Positions 7,110 to 16,600 of a stretch of DNA of 64,000 bases are shown one piece after another (position 1 is the first letter of the stretch; each line of letters begins with the position of its first letter). A program made the translations under genes and the position numbers. The stretch comes from Fidelibacterota bacterium (lineage in GTDB: Bacteria; Fidelibacterota; Marinisomatia; SCGC-AAA003-L08; TS1B11), in contig SCKJ01000010.1 of NCBI GenBank assembly GCA_004124875.1, positions 1 to 64,000 on the forward strand. Direction: 5' to 3'. The notes beneath the pieces were generated by a model that saw nothing but the letters and a program-made list of their open reading frames with translations, had not been told where the DNA came from and made no database searches.

Positions 7110-9272
7110 CTATGCCAGGCTGGATTCTTGGGTACGCAATCCCGTGCATGCCTTAACCGCTTTCACGTCAAGTTTTCCCTTGATTCCATCACCTGTAACT
7201 ACTTTTTTGATCGCCCCCCATATATCTGGATCAGTAATCAATTTGCCGAGAGATTCAGCTCCATCCGATGGATTAGCGGCACTAAAATACTTTATGTCTT
7301 TGGGATTCTGCTCAAGATGCTCCGCGAGCTCAGGCCACTGAAGTGTTAGAATTGTCCAGAGAGCCAACTCCTGTTGACCTGTCTTCCCCCCACGCAAAAT
7401 ATCCAGCGCCCGCAATGTGCCGTACTCATTAAGCATCCTTTTCATCGTTCGCGGGTTGGGTTCGAGGAGGACACCACAGTCAGCCAGAATGTGTTTCGCC
7501 GTATCCTTTTCAACTTCTGGGATTGACAGTCTTAACATTGCTTCCTGGCGGTAAGCAATATCCTCAACGCTATCGCTTTGATGGTCCTTGACACGATCCA
7601 AAACTTCATTCTCAGTTGTCAACCGCCCGAGCTTCTCCGCGGCCTTTCTTCGCGCGTCCAACAACTCCGCTGGATCTGACTTTTGTTTGTTCTTCAATAA
7701 ATATTGCCAATATTCTCTCTGGGTATCCTCAGAAATCCGTGGGACGGCTGCAGTCAACTGGAATGTCTTTTCCATAAACAAATATCCGAGGGGCCGTCCC
7801 GCCTCCGAGATCGTTTTCGCGTAATCAGCGTACGCGTCCTGGTAACTTGTTATCAACCAGCGTCGGTCTGCCGCGATGACAAATACTACTGGAGATGACC
7901 GAAATAAGGTCTGAATGGCCTCCAGCAGTTCTATTGCGTACGCACCCTGACAGCGATCTAAGTCATCAATAAAAACTGCGACAGGCGAATCGATGCGATT
8001 GATCGTTTTCTCAAAATGTCTCGCCAGACGCCCCATAGGATCACTGGTAGATTCGACATATGACTTGGCCGCTCGCACCGTTCCATGGAAAACAGTGTCA
8101 CCGATGCCTTTAAGGATGCTCCATAATGTGATTAGCACCGCAAGCACTGTGGAAAAGCCTTTTAAGTCGAACGCTTTTGAATTATTGCTATCGACATTTC
8201 CATCCCCAACATTTCCGCCCGGAGCATTACCCAAGATTTCGAAACTATACTGATCAAAGAAGAATATTAACATCCATACGAAGAGGGGGAAGTAGATCAA
8301 ATATCGCCATTGACTGTGGAACGAGCGCCACAGGAGTGAAGCGCTCCATACCCAGAGAGCCCGGTGGGGACGCCTGACAAATAGTGCCCTAACCGATTGG
8401 CTGATGATCCTTTTCATCAAAAACCACCAAGGTGCGTCTAACCGCTGATATTGCCAGGCGTTGTAGTGGACTGTAATCCATTGTGTATCATCACTGTTCC
8501 CATGCAATCGATCAGGTCGATTCTCTAAGTATCGACGGAGAAAGTTGAGGAGGGTACTCTTGCCCGCTCCCCAAGGTCCATGAATGAGGACAAGAAATGC
8601 ACCACGCACTGTCCTTAATTTTTTCTTCATTCCTGTTTGCTGGTTACTTCTGATGCGGTTCGCAAGCGCTTGAGCGAATGCCTCCCGACCAAGCATATCA
8701 ACCTCAGTTGGCACATCTTGGTGAATTGGGACAGAATCAGTCCGAGCGTTCTTGAGACTAACCCCTTTACTGGTAAGTTTATCTTCGAAGGGTCCGTCCG
8801 TATCAAATTCGATTTCCAATAGCAGTTTCGATAAAAAACCTTTCTTCGCCAACTGCTCTTCAAGATTTCGGTCCAGCAGGCTTAACCCATATATCGCATA
8901 CCTACCATGTAATTGCTGTACTTGCGGGGAATAAAGGGTTCTTAATTCCTCAATCCAGAGAAGGGCCGATTTTTTATCGGCTGTCGCACTCTCAATCAAT
9001 CGAAGCTTCGATGCATCTGATCCACCATACTCGGGATGAAGTTTTTTTAATTCTTCGACGATTGAAACGGCACTGATGTCAATGTCGAGTCCCAATGATC
9101 GCAACGCTTTCTCAAATGAGGGCGACGGATTATTTCGCTTCAGCCTATCATGGGACGAGGGGACAGAGCCGGTGCCATCTCCCCCGCGCTTCTCATCTAA
9201 GTTCGCCGCATCTCTCGTCCCCTGCTCGTCTATTGAACTCGATTCCTTTGGCGTTTCTGTTTTCCCTTGCAT
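7110..9272 (-). CDS. KAP-family P-loop NTPase with membrane segments
   Basis: 720 residues from ATG 9272, chosen because an AGGAGG box lies 6 bases upstream; a GTG three bases earlier is too close. Walker A GPWGAGKS is near residue 233, and the KAP-type Walker B VAVFIDDLDRC is near 432-442. Two hydrophobic segments between them (about 323-340 and 372-390) would place it in the inner membrane, a hallmark of the KAP family. The N-terminal 200 residues are an unrecognised helical domain. KAP NTPases occur in phage defence and in plasmid or accessory islands. Here the gene ends the accessory part of the eCIS run, 160 bases after a 39-codon ORF. Its role in the particle system is unknown. Confidence 0.85.
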   Translation of the reverse strand: MQGKTETPKESSSIDEQGTRDAANLDEKRGGDGTGSVPSSHDRLKRNNPSPSFEKALRSLGLDIDISAVSIVEELKKLHPEYGGSDASKLRLIESATADKKSALLWIEELRTLYSPQVQQLHGRYAIYGLSLLDRNLEEQLAKKGFLSKLLLEIEFDTDGPFEDKLTSKGVSLKNARTDSVPIHQDVPTEVDMLGREAFAQALANRIRSNQQTGMKKKLRTVRGAFLVLIHGPWGAGKSTLLNFLRRYLENRPDRLHGNSDDTQWITVHYNAWQYQRLDAPWWFLMKRIISQSVRALFVRRPHRALWVWSASLLWRSFHSQWRYLIYFPLFVWMLIFFFDQYSFEILGNAPGGNVGDGNVDSNNSKAFDLKGFSTVLAVLITLWSILKGIGDTVFHGTVRAAKSYVESTSDPMGRLARHFEKTINRIDSPVAVFIDDLDRCQGAYAIELLEAIQTLFRSSPVVFVIAADRRWLITSYQDAYADYAKTISEAGRPLGYLFMEKTFQLTAAVPRISEDTQREYWQYLLKNKQKSDPAELLDARRKAAEKLGRLTTENEVLDRVKDHQSDSVEDIAYRQEAMLRLSIPEVEKDTAKHILADCGVLLEPNPRTMKRMLNEYGTLRALDILRGGKTGQQELALWTILTLQWPELAEHLEQNPKDIKYFSAANPSDGAESLGKLITDPDIWGAIKKVVTGDGIKGKLDVKAVKACTGLRTQESSLA

Positions 9273-9432
9273 CACAACCTCCTTATGTACTCGGTTTTCT
9301 AAAATAAAAAGGTTGCCGTCTGACCGTAGGCAGTATCACCCTTAATCATTGCCTCCATTACAGCTCGTGATCCTGTCACGGCTCGGCGTTTTTTTCTTAT
9401 CATCCTATCTCTGCTCAGCGTAACCCAACCAA

Positions 9433-9552
9433 TTAGGTGCACATTGCCTCCAGCACGTCATTGTTCTCCTTGATGATTTTCATAACAGCCGCGCTAGATG
9501 TCTGGACAATGGGCGAATACTCTCCGGATGATTTCAAGACTTCACTCCTCAT
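9433..9552 (-). CDS. Possible 39-residue protein
   Basis: ATG at 9552 overlaps the 3' end of the membrane protein gene by 11 bases and reads MRSEVLKSSGEYSPIVQTSS, then a helix-prone tail to TAA at 9433-9435. A ribosome binding-like AGGAG lies next to the start and also before an in-frame TTG. The amino acid composition is natural, and the overlap pattern matches the tight packing of this operon. No family recognised; it could also be a chance frame. Confidence 0.4.
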   Translation of the reverse strand: MRSEVLKSSGEYSPIVQTSSAAVMKIIKENNDVLEAMCT

Positions 9553-10192
9553 CCCTGAGGATGGCCTCACCCTTGGTTATCCAGGCAAATCCAAATGACC
9601 AAACGGTGATACTCTCTAGCCAGAATACAGGTCTGAAGGTTTGAATGAACGTTTCGCTCATAAAAAAGCCGTGCACCGCGATCAGTATAATGCATAGGCT
9701 CATAACATAGCCGCAAACTCTGTAAACTCGGTTCCTCTTGATTTTTTCCGGTGACATATCCCGGTCAGGATATGTTTTGGTGAAGAGGAAGAGACAGAAA
9801 TAGATCAGGGTTATGAAGAACAACGCGGCGAATATCCAGTGGACATATTCGCTGATAACAGGCGCGCACGGGTTGGCATTTTCTGGGGCTGTCGGAAATA
9901 TTGCCGTACCAATGGCAAATAGACAGGCAAGATCACCAGCGATATCATCGCTACGTTCGTATCCCCTGTATGAGAAAAGAAAGAAGCCAATAACTACAAG
10001 TATGCCAACCAGCACATCTCCCATACCGGTATGGTAGTAGCTGCTGAGGGAAGGCTGAAGGCCATCATGAAAGATTATCTTCGCACCAAAATAGAGCACG
10101 ATGGGCAGTGCAAGCCCCATGACGCCTATCGCTTTTCTCAGAGTTAAGTAGGATATGATCATTGATTTTTCGTTGGCAGGCTTGTTTGACAT
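9542..10192 (-). CDS. Multi-pass membrane protein of unknown function
   Basis: 216 residues from ATG 10192, which has GGGAGG just upstream; TTG 10213 and ATG 10204 are alternative starts. It has about six hydrophobic segments: 20-40, 60-78 (DVLVGILVVIGFFLFSYRGY), 88-103, 115-140, 160-185 and a weak last one. Motifs include SLSSYYHTGMGDVLVG and GTAIFPTAPE, a pattern I recall from uncharacterised bacterial membrane proteins without a known function. It follows the small coiled-coil gene by 17 bases. Confidence 0.75.
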   Translation of the reverse strand: MSNKPANEKSMIISYLTLRKAIGVMGLALPIVLYFGAKIIFHDGLQPSLSSYYHTGMGDVLVGILVVIGFFLFSYRGYERSDDIAGDLACLFAIGTAIFPTAPENANPCAPVISEYVHWIFAALFFITLIYFCLFLFTKTYPDRDMSPEKIKRNRVYRVCGYVMSLCIILIAVHGFFMSETFIQTFRPVFWLESITVWSFGFAWITKGEAILRDEE

Positions 10193-10209
10193 ATGCCCTC
10201 CCATATAGT

Positions 10210-10470
10210 TCAAGATGGTTTTTCATCCAATGCTGCTACGGCAGCCTCCGGCTTCGCTCCTTCCATCTGCGCCGCTCCGTTGTCAGGCGTAGCATCCTCC
10301 TGCCCCAGGAGCTCCTCCAGCACCTGGATAGCCCCGGCAATGCGCAACAAAGAGCTGCGCATGTTGACTAGACTAGTCTCGGTGTCGGCCAGCATTTTCT
10401 GGCCCGAGGTGTACTCAGTGCGGAGTTCGGTGAGGCGCTGCTCAATCTGATCATTGGCGATTTGATGCAT
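10210..10470 (-). CDS. Small coiled-coil protein
   Basis: 86 residues, mostly one long amphipathic helix (about 5-60) with leucine heptads: LTELRTEYTSGQKMLADTET, then LLRIAGAIQVLEELLG. The C-terminal 25 residues are Ala/Glu/Pro rich. It follows the tail-fibre gene by 23 bases and has a decayed paralogue at 6382-6555, so it belongs to the duplicated cassette. A chaperone or trimerising accessory of the fibre is plausible but unproven. Confidence 0.7.
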   Translation of the reverse strand: MHQIANDQIEQRLTELRTEYTSGQKMLADTETSLVNMRSSLLRIAGAIQVLEELLGQEDATPDNGAAQMEGAKPEAAVAALDEKPS

Positions 10471-10493
10471 TCTGTTTTCCCCCCTTATTTTGG

Positions 10494-12923
10494 CTACTTC
10501 ACAAGCCAGAGTTCAACTTTATCCGATATGTCCTTAATCTTCACCCAAGTCGGGGCTACGGGATGCCCCTTGCGTAACGGCAGCTGGCCCAGCAGCCCCA
10601 CACAGTTCCACTCGGGGCGGTCCTCGCGGGGAACGTATTCCTTCGATTCGTCGTACTTGGGGTTCAGCTTGGGCCGGCTTTTGGTGACGAACTCACCGGT
10701 GCCCACCATTACCGGTTCTCTGTTATCATCCAACATGTCCACCTCCTCCTCATAAGTCTCCATCACCGGGACCAGATGCTTGCCGATGACTTTCTTCCCG
10801 GCTTTATCGTACAGGTTCACCTCCTTGAACACCTGCTCTTCCACCTCTCTGACGACAATCTCGGTAACCTCCTTCTGCACGTATTTCTTGCCTTTCTTTA
10901 CGACTTCAAGTCTGGTTCTCTCCTCCTCGACCTTTTTCTTCTTCACCTTCTGGCGCTCCCGTTTCACCTTTTCCTTTTTGGGTGCCATGATCTCATCCTG
11001 GTATTCTTCCATAATCACCTGACTGTATTCGTCGCGCAGATACTTTTTCGGCCATTCCTTGTAGCTGTTGCCTACTATTGCGGGGCTATCAGACACAACT
11101 CCAATGGGAATTTCGTCCTTCTTTGCAGGTCTAATTTTCCCATTTCTTGTTAGAAATACGGATGTACCTCCAGGAGTGGGAGTCGCACCGGTTGATTCAA
11201 AATACTCAGCGTAATCGGAATTGGTACCCCACCATCCGCCTGAAGCATAACATCGCCCCCTTACATCGAGCTTATCTCCCCCTGGATTCGCCGTCCCGAT
11301 GCCTACGTTGCCGCCTGCTTTTATTGTCATTCTTCGGTTATTATTTGTTCCGAACCACATATCCGTATTTTCAAAATTCCATAACTCTGCACCATTACTC
11401 CCATGATAATTCACAAGAAAGCCTCGCCGCTCAGAACCCGTAAAACTATTTCCCATCAATAGGCCAACAGTTGATTTCGATTGTCTGTATAAATGAAGTA
11501 CATCTCTAGGCCCCGTCGTGCCGATGCCCACATTGCCGTCGTTGTTGATGGTCATTCTATTGGCCCAGGAGGCATCGGAGCCGCGGCGGAAGAAGATGTT
11601 GTCTCCCGTGATGTACACATTGCGATCAGTCCACGGGAAGTGACTGTTCAAGCCGTATGACGACCCAAAATAAGTGGTTCCTGCAACATGCAACCCCCCA
11701 GCAGTAGCCTGCGGGTCCGTAGTCCCGATGCCCACGTTGCCGTTTGCTTTCATAATTACCTTGGCGGTCTCCATGCCTGCAGTAGCTCCTGGTGAAAATA
11801 TTAAATCGCCATATTCTCTTAATTCCATTTTATTCTCTGAACGCCTAAATAAAATACGATGATTATTATCCAGACTTCTAATCTGCCCATTATCAGTGAA
11901 AAATATTTCATCATTATCTCCAGCGGCAGTATTTATGCGCAAGTCACCATATACTTCTAATTTATCATTCGGCTCTGCCGTCCCGACGCCGACGTTGCCG
12001 GCACCATTTATCGTCATACGGAGCTGGTTATCCGTCATCAGCGAAAGGTGAGAGCTGTTGATGGTACCAAGGTGGAATTCTCTCTCAGAGTGGATGTCCG
12101 CGTTATACCCCTCGCCGCCGCCGGTGAAAAAGATCTCCGGCCCTGATGTCGTTTTGATGGTCAGCGGCGCTGTGGGCGCATCCGTCCCGATGCCGACGTG
12201 GCCCTCATTATAATAAATTACCCCGCCGAGACCATCCGACCATTTGCCGGCGCTGATACCGGTCAACTGTGATCCATCACCTTGAAATGCGGTTGCCTTA
12301 ACGGTACCATTCACCTCCAGTTTCGCCCCCGGCTCCGCAGTCCCAATCCCCACGTTGCCCGCCCGGCTCACGTACAGGGCACCCTGGGGGGCATTGGCCT
12401 CCGCCAGGTAGGCCTGGGTGGGGTAGGCAGCGGTGAGCTGCTTGATCTTGATGATCCAGACCACCGACATGTTGACGGGGCGGGTCTCCGGGCCGTGGCG
12501 GGGGATGCCTGCTCCTGTTGCAGTTGGATCGCCCAAGACCACTTTGGCTCTGGTCGTAGCCTTATCCATACCGTCCCATAAATCAATACCATCTCCAAGA
12601 CCGCCACCAGTTTCATTCCGGGCCCCTCTGTACTCATGAGAATGTCCGACATCTTCTAGATGCCTATGGCTCTGCATCTGATCTTCCTGCACCACTCCTG
12701 AATCCAACGCCCCCCGCAAAAACCGCCCCGTGCCGTTGAGGTTCGGCAGGGCCTTCCTGTGGTAGGGGCTGTCGGTGTCCACCACCTCCTGGCCGTTGCA
12801 CTCGGCCCAGCCAGGCGGCAGGGTGGGAGTGCCGGACAAGTCCTTGTGCCAGGCGATGATGGCACCCACAGGGAGGTTGGAGAGGAAGCCAATATGGTGT
12901 TTGATGGTGGCGGATTTGCTCAT
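10494..12923 (-). CDS. Tail-fibre protein: collar domain, GxVGIGT repeats, peptidase G2-like C-terminus
   Basis: 809 residues. Residues 15-150 are a phage tail-collar domain (LPPGWAECNGQ...GRFLRG...HSHEYRG...RPVNMSVVWIIKIK). Six fibre repeats of the GNVGIGT..P type follow between about 190 and 560. The last 240 residues match the peptidase G2 autoproteolytic chaperone domain by eye: NSDYAEYFE, IGVVSDSPAIVGN and the closing RPEWNCVGLLGQLPLR. In that family the domain trimerises and then cleaves itself from the fibre. It is interrupted by a highly charged Lys/Glu helix (about 630-700) that is not usual. It is probably the receptor-binding fibre (Pvc13 equivalent). Its ATG overlaps the preceding gene by ATGA. 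Confidence 0.88.
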   Translation of the reverse strand: MSKSATIKHHIGFLSNLPVGAIIAWHKDLSGTPTLPPGWAECNGQEVVDTDSPYHRKALPNLNGTGRFLRGALDSGVVQEDQMQSHRHLEDVGHSHEYRGARNETGGGLGDGIDLWDGMDKATTRAKVVLGDPTATGAGIPRHGPETRPVNMSVVWIIKIKQLTAAYPTQAYLAEANAPQGALYVSRAGNVGIGTAEPGAKLEVNGTVKATAFQGDGSQLTGISAGKWSDGLGGVIYYNEGHVGIGTDAPTAPLTIKTTSGPEIFFTGGGEGYNADIHSEREFHLGTINSSHLSLMTDNQLRMTINGAGNVGVGTAEPNDKLEVYGDLRINTAAGDNDEIFFTDNGQIRSLDNNHRILFRRSENKMELREYGDLIFSPGATAGMETAKVIMKANGNVGIGTTDPQATAGGLHVAGTTYFGSSYGLNSHFPWTDRNVYITGDNIFFRRGSDASWANRMTINNDGNVGIGTTGPRDVLHLYRQSKSTVGLLMGNSFTGSERRGFLVNYHGSNGAELWNFENTDMWFGTNNNRRMTIKAGGNVGIGTANPGGDKLDVRGRCYASGGWWGTNSDYAEYFESTGATPTPGGTSVFLTRNGKIRPAKKDEIPIGVVSDSPAIVGNSYKEWPKKYLRDEYSQVIMEEYQDEIMAPKKEKVKRERQKVKKKKVEEERTRLEVVKKGKKYVQKEVTEIVVREVEEQVFKEVNLYDKAGKKVIGKHLVPVMETYEEEVDMLDDNREPVMVGTGEFVTKSRPKLNPKYDESKEYVPREDRPEWNCVGLLGQLPLRKGHPVAPTWVKIKDISDKVELWLVK

Positions 12924-13651
12924 GGTTGCCTCCGATGCTTTTTCCTGTTGCGATGGATTTTCTTGGCACCGAATTGAACTAGATCAACTTGTTCCATAAA
13001 TAAGGCACCCTCATCTGCCTCAGTGGTGATGGCAAGAACGATTCGATCCGCTTTCTCCAGTTTCGCCGAAGTCAGTTGCCCGAAGTCATAATACAGTTCG
13101 CTGGCCTGGTCCTTTGTTACAACCTGTGGCTCAATTTCTAACCAAGGTCTCTCCTTATCCGTCGTGAGTATAGGCCCAACTGAAACGGGGACATCGTCAG
13201 GACTTATAGCCGTCAATTTCAAGGTAATACCCGCATACTGCTGGCCCTTCGGCATAGATCTCCCAATGTAGATGGTATCGCTGCGTCCAGCTCCAAAAGT
13301 AGCCCTCAGGCTAACCGCCCCTTTATAAAGTGGAATTATATTCAGATCAGACTTTCGCTTCGAATAGGGCTCTACCTGCCATTTATCAACCGCTGATTGT
13401 TCGGCCAATAGACTGGTAACAATACGGGGTATCTCATCGCCAGACCTGTTTTGTACATTGCTCTTGATGGCAGAATTGAATGTGGATTTTGTGATCTTTT
13501 TAATCGAAGCATCCTCAGATAAAGCTTTGATTGTTTGCACGTAATAGTCTTCCCCGTCGGGATGAACGTAGACATTTCTGACAGACTTTGATCTCAATTG
13601 AATTTGCTCGCCCTCTTGATATTTCTCACGGTCAATCTTGTAGTAAGGCAT
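12920..13651 (-). CDS. eCIS-associated protein of unknown function
   Basis: 243 residues, not recognised. It starts PYYKIDREKYQEGEQIQLRS and is predicted mainly beta with no signal peptide or membrane segment; the last 12 residues are strongly basic (KKIHRNRKKHRRQP). It lies between the giant DUF6519 protein and the tail-fibre gene and overlaps the latter by four bases, so it is cotranscribed and may link the two. The beta-rich make-up would suit a fibre adaptor. Confidence 0.7.
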   Translation of the reverse strand: MPYYKIDREKYQEGEQIQLRSKSVRNVYVHPDGEDYYVQTIKALSEDASIKKITKSTFNSAIKSNVQNRSGDEIPRIVTSLLAEQSAVDKWQVEPYSKRKSDLNIIPLYKGAVSLRATFGAGRSDTIYIGRSMPKGQQYAGITLKLTAISPDDVPVSVGPILTTDKERPWLEIEPQVVTKDQASELYYDFGQLTSAKLEKADRIVLAITTEADEGALFMEQVDLVQFGAKKIHRNRKKHRRQP

Positions 13652-13669
13652 GGCGCTCTCCTCGTTGGT

Positions 13670-16600
13670 TCAAAGCATTTCCGCCAAGTCAATGGAATGA
13701 AATTCGAGAAATTCGCCACTTCCACCGACAAGCATAAGGTTCGTGTCCGGTAGTCCGTCAGCTTTCCTCTCTCCAGATGCCAGGTGGGCAATATGAGTAA
13801 TTGAATGCCCCAGCTGAAAGGATCTGATCCGTTCTGGTATGACGGAAGCGTAGCACCTGTACAAGTGCATCGTATTATCATCGGTATGCCTGACCATCAA
13901 GAAAGGATTTCCACTTTCGCCGTGCACGTCGATCAGGCTCTCTTGCTCAATAAATGGGCCATCTCCAGGCATTGCGGGGCCTTGATAATCACCACTGACC
14001 ACAGTGACAATACCTTGGGTCATTCCAACTTGTTCTATGCTGAATTCTGAGAGGTAATTATTTTCAATAGATCTTATGCTGATTCCAAGACTGCTAGGTC
14101 CCGACCAAATACTGTCAACCCTGATTGTTCCATCAGCACCCAAAGAGGCGATAGCCTGACCCTGCAAGTGGGTGTTTAGTATTTGGATGAATTCATCCGC
14201 TGAGGCCATGGCCTCGACTGTCATGGAAAAAGTAAAAGATCGCTCAATTGCAGTAAAAGCGTCTTTTATTGTCACTTCTGCAACCATCCCCAACATGGTG
14301 GTGACTATCGAAACAAAGGGTTCGGCGCTACTGAGAGCGCGACTGGTGCCTGTGCCTAAAAAGGCTTCAAGGTAATCAGGTCCCAGTACGGCCTGTAGCG
14401 GAAGGAATGCCCATCCTTCATCCATCGGATTGTGAATAAGGAGCTGATCATGTACTGCATGGAATAGGCTGTATCCTTGATGTAGCCGCACATGGCTGAT
14501 CCATTCTATTTGGTCGCTCTCATACCATGGTACAAGTGATGATGTTGACGATGAAGACGCCGTGCCAATCAATATTCGTGTTCCGCCTCCGTAGATGACC
14601 AGAATATGGCTATCCCGCCTCTCCTCCTGATCGAGAGACAATGAGTAAATTCGCTCCGCCGAGCCAACATCCATCGCCTGCCAATCAGTAGTCGGTGCGA
14701 TCACTTGATCATCAGGCAATCTTATCAGTCTTGGATTATCTGAGCGCTCCAGTATGATGGCCGGACTTGAACCTCCACCTTCCACCAGCAAGGGAGCTTG
14801 CGTGGAAATCCAGTTTCTATAGCCGGGGACCGAATCTGGAATTTCTGACAAGGCTAAGGTTTGGCCACCGCTTACTCCAGGTAACCCATAGAGCTCGTCA
14901 GAGGGCAAATAATGGAGACGATATATCTCGCCGCTATCAAATGGCTCTGAGATCAGATAAAGCAGGGCATTACTGTAGAGGCAACACTTCAACGGCTTTC
15001 CAGTAGAGGCTTCTCCAAAATTCAACGTGAGATTCGGTGGGGGGCTTACGCTGTCATTATTCTGTAAAGCACTCATGATACGAGAGGGGGAAAAGCGATA
15101 AAGAATGCCAGAATTATCTAACGCATTGTGGCCAACAACCCACAGCGCGGGGGGGGACGCTCCCTGGCCTGTAAGATCGGCCGGTTGTACCACCAAATCG
15201 GTATGAGGCGCTCGGGTCGTTAACCCATAGCCCGTCACGATTCTGTTCAGAGCCGTAGATAGTGCATTTATTTGGCCCATGAAAATGATAGCCTCAGTTG
15301 ATGGGCCGTCATAAACCGGTGTTGGATGAACTAGCAGATTGTCTGCCAAGTTTTGCCAGACGATAGTGAAGAACTCGAGGATGTGAGTTTTCAAGTGGCC
15401 CATCTCCTCATGCCCTAAATGAGCTGGGTTCGACACCTGTAATTTCGCTAACGGCTTATATATGTTGTCCAGGAAATATTTTCGTGCGGCTATGCCATTC
15501 CATGAATTCGAGTTGGTACCATGGTCTTCCGCCAACTTGGTCAAATCTGCCAGTTCAACTCCATTCTTTTTCAAAATTGAAAGGAGCGCTTCAGCGGAAA
15601 TAGCGGATAGCCTGCTAAGATAATCCTCTGAAATTTGACCGCGAAGCTCTACTACCTTACGCAGAGCCGGGGCAAAATCTGGCCGACTCACAGAATCCAG
15701 ATTGAAATATCCGCTCGAGCCCAAGTCTATAAATGGGGCTGATTGAACGTCCAGAAGCTCCAGATATGTAGAATAAATAATCCGCCCTATATCGAGCCCA
15801 ATGCCAATTGTTGCGTGAAGAAAGGAATCAGCTCCCACCACAGGGTCATTTCGCAATGCTTCACGCCGTTGAAAGTCATTCTCTACCGCCACTGCGTCTG
15901 CGAGTGAGGCCAGGATTCCCGGCCATCCACCTGTACCGGTCGTGATGCTCTCGATGCGCTCGCTCGGCCGGTAGGGCAGCACATAGCCGCTGCTGGCGGT
16001 ATCGGCGTAGAGGATGGGATTGCTGATGCCCAACGGCTCCACCGATGTTAGCAAGCCGGGTGTCTTATCACTCAGGTAGTAAAATTCGCCCGAATCGAGA
16101 CCGCTGCCGGTGCGCTTAATTCCATTGCCGGTGGCATCAATGTGTAGCTCTTCCAATTCATCTACAAAGCCAGCCTGTACCAGGGTGAAGAACTCTGGGT
16201 GGCCTTTCTCGCCGCGATGATTTTTGCCCACCACTGACACCAGAAACATTCCCGCCGTCTGCTCCTCAGCAGCAGATGCGCGAACATAATCTCCGCTCGG
16301 CCCGTTGTACCGGATTACATCGCCGACGGTCAGATTGTGGCCTGATTGCTCGATGGTTCTCGCTACGCCACTGGGTAGACGGCTGATTGTGGCGATTTCG
16401 TCCAGTGTTGTGGGCGATTCGCCGATCTTCCAAGCCTTGGCCTGCTCGTCCCAAAGGAGCTGCGGTTTATCGGCCCCATCTCCCCGGAAGACTTCCAGTC
16501 CGGCCAACGTGTCGGCAGGGGTAAGCGCCGTCCCCTGAAACCGGTTAACGGTAATGATATTATCCTCAATCTTCAATTCAGTCGTATCAACGGTGGTGGT

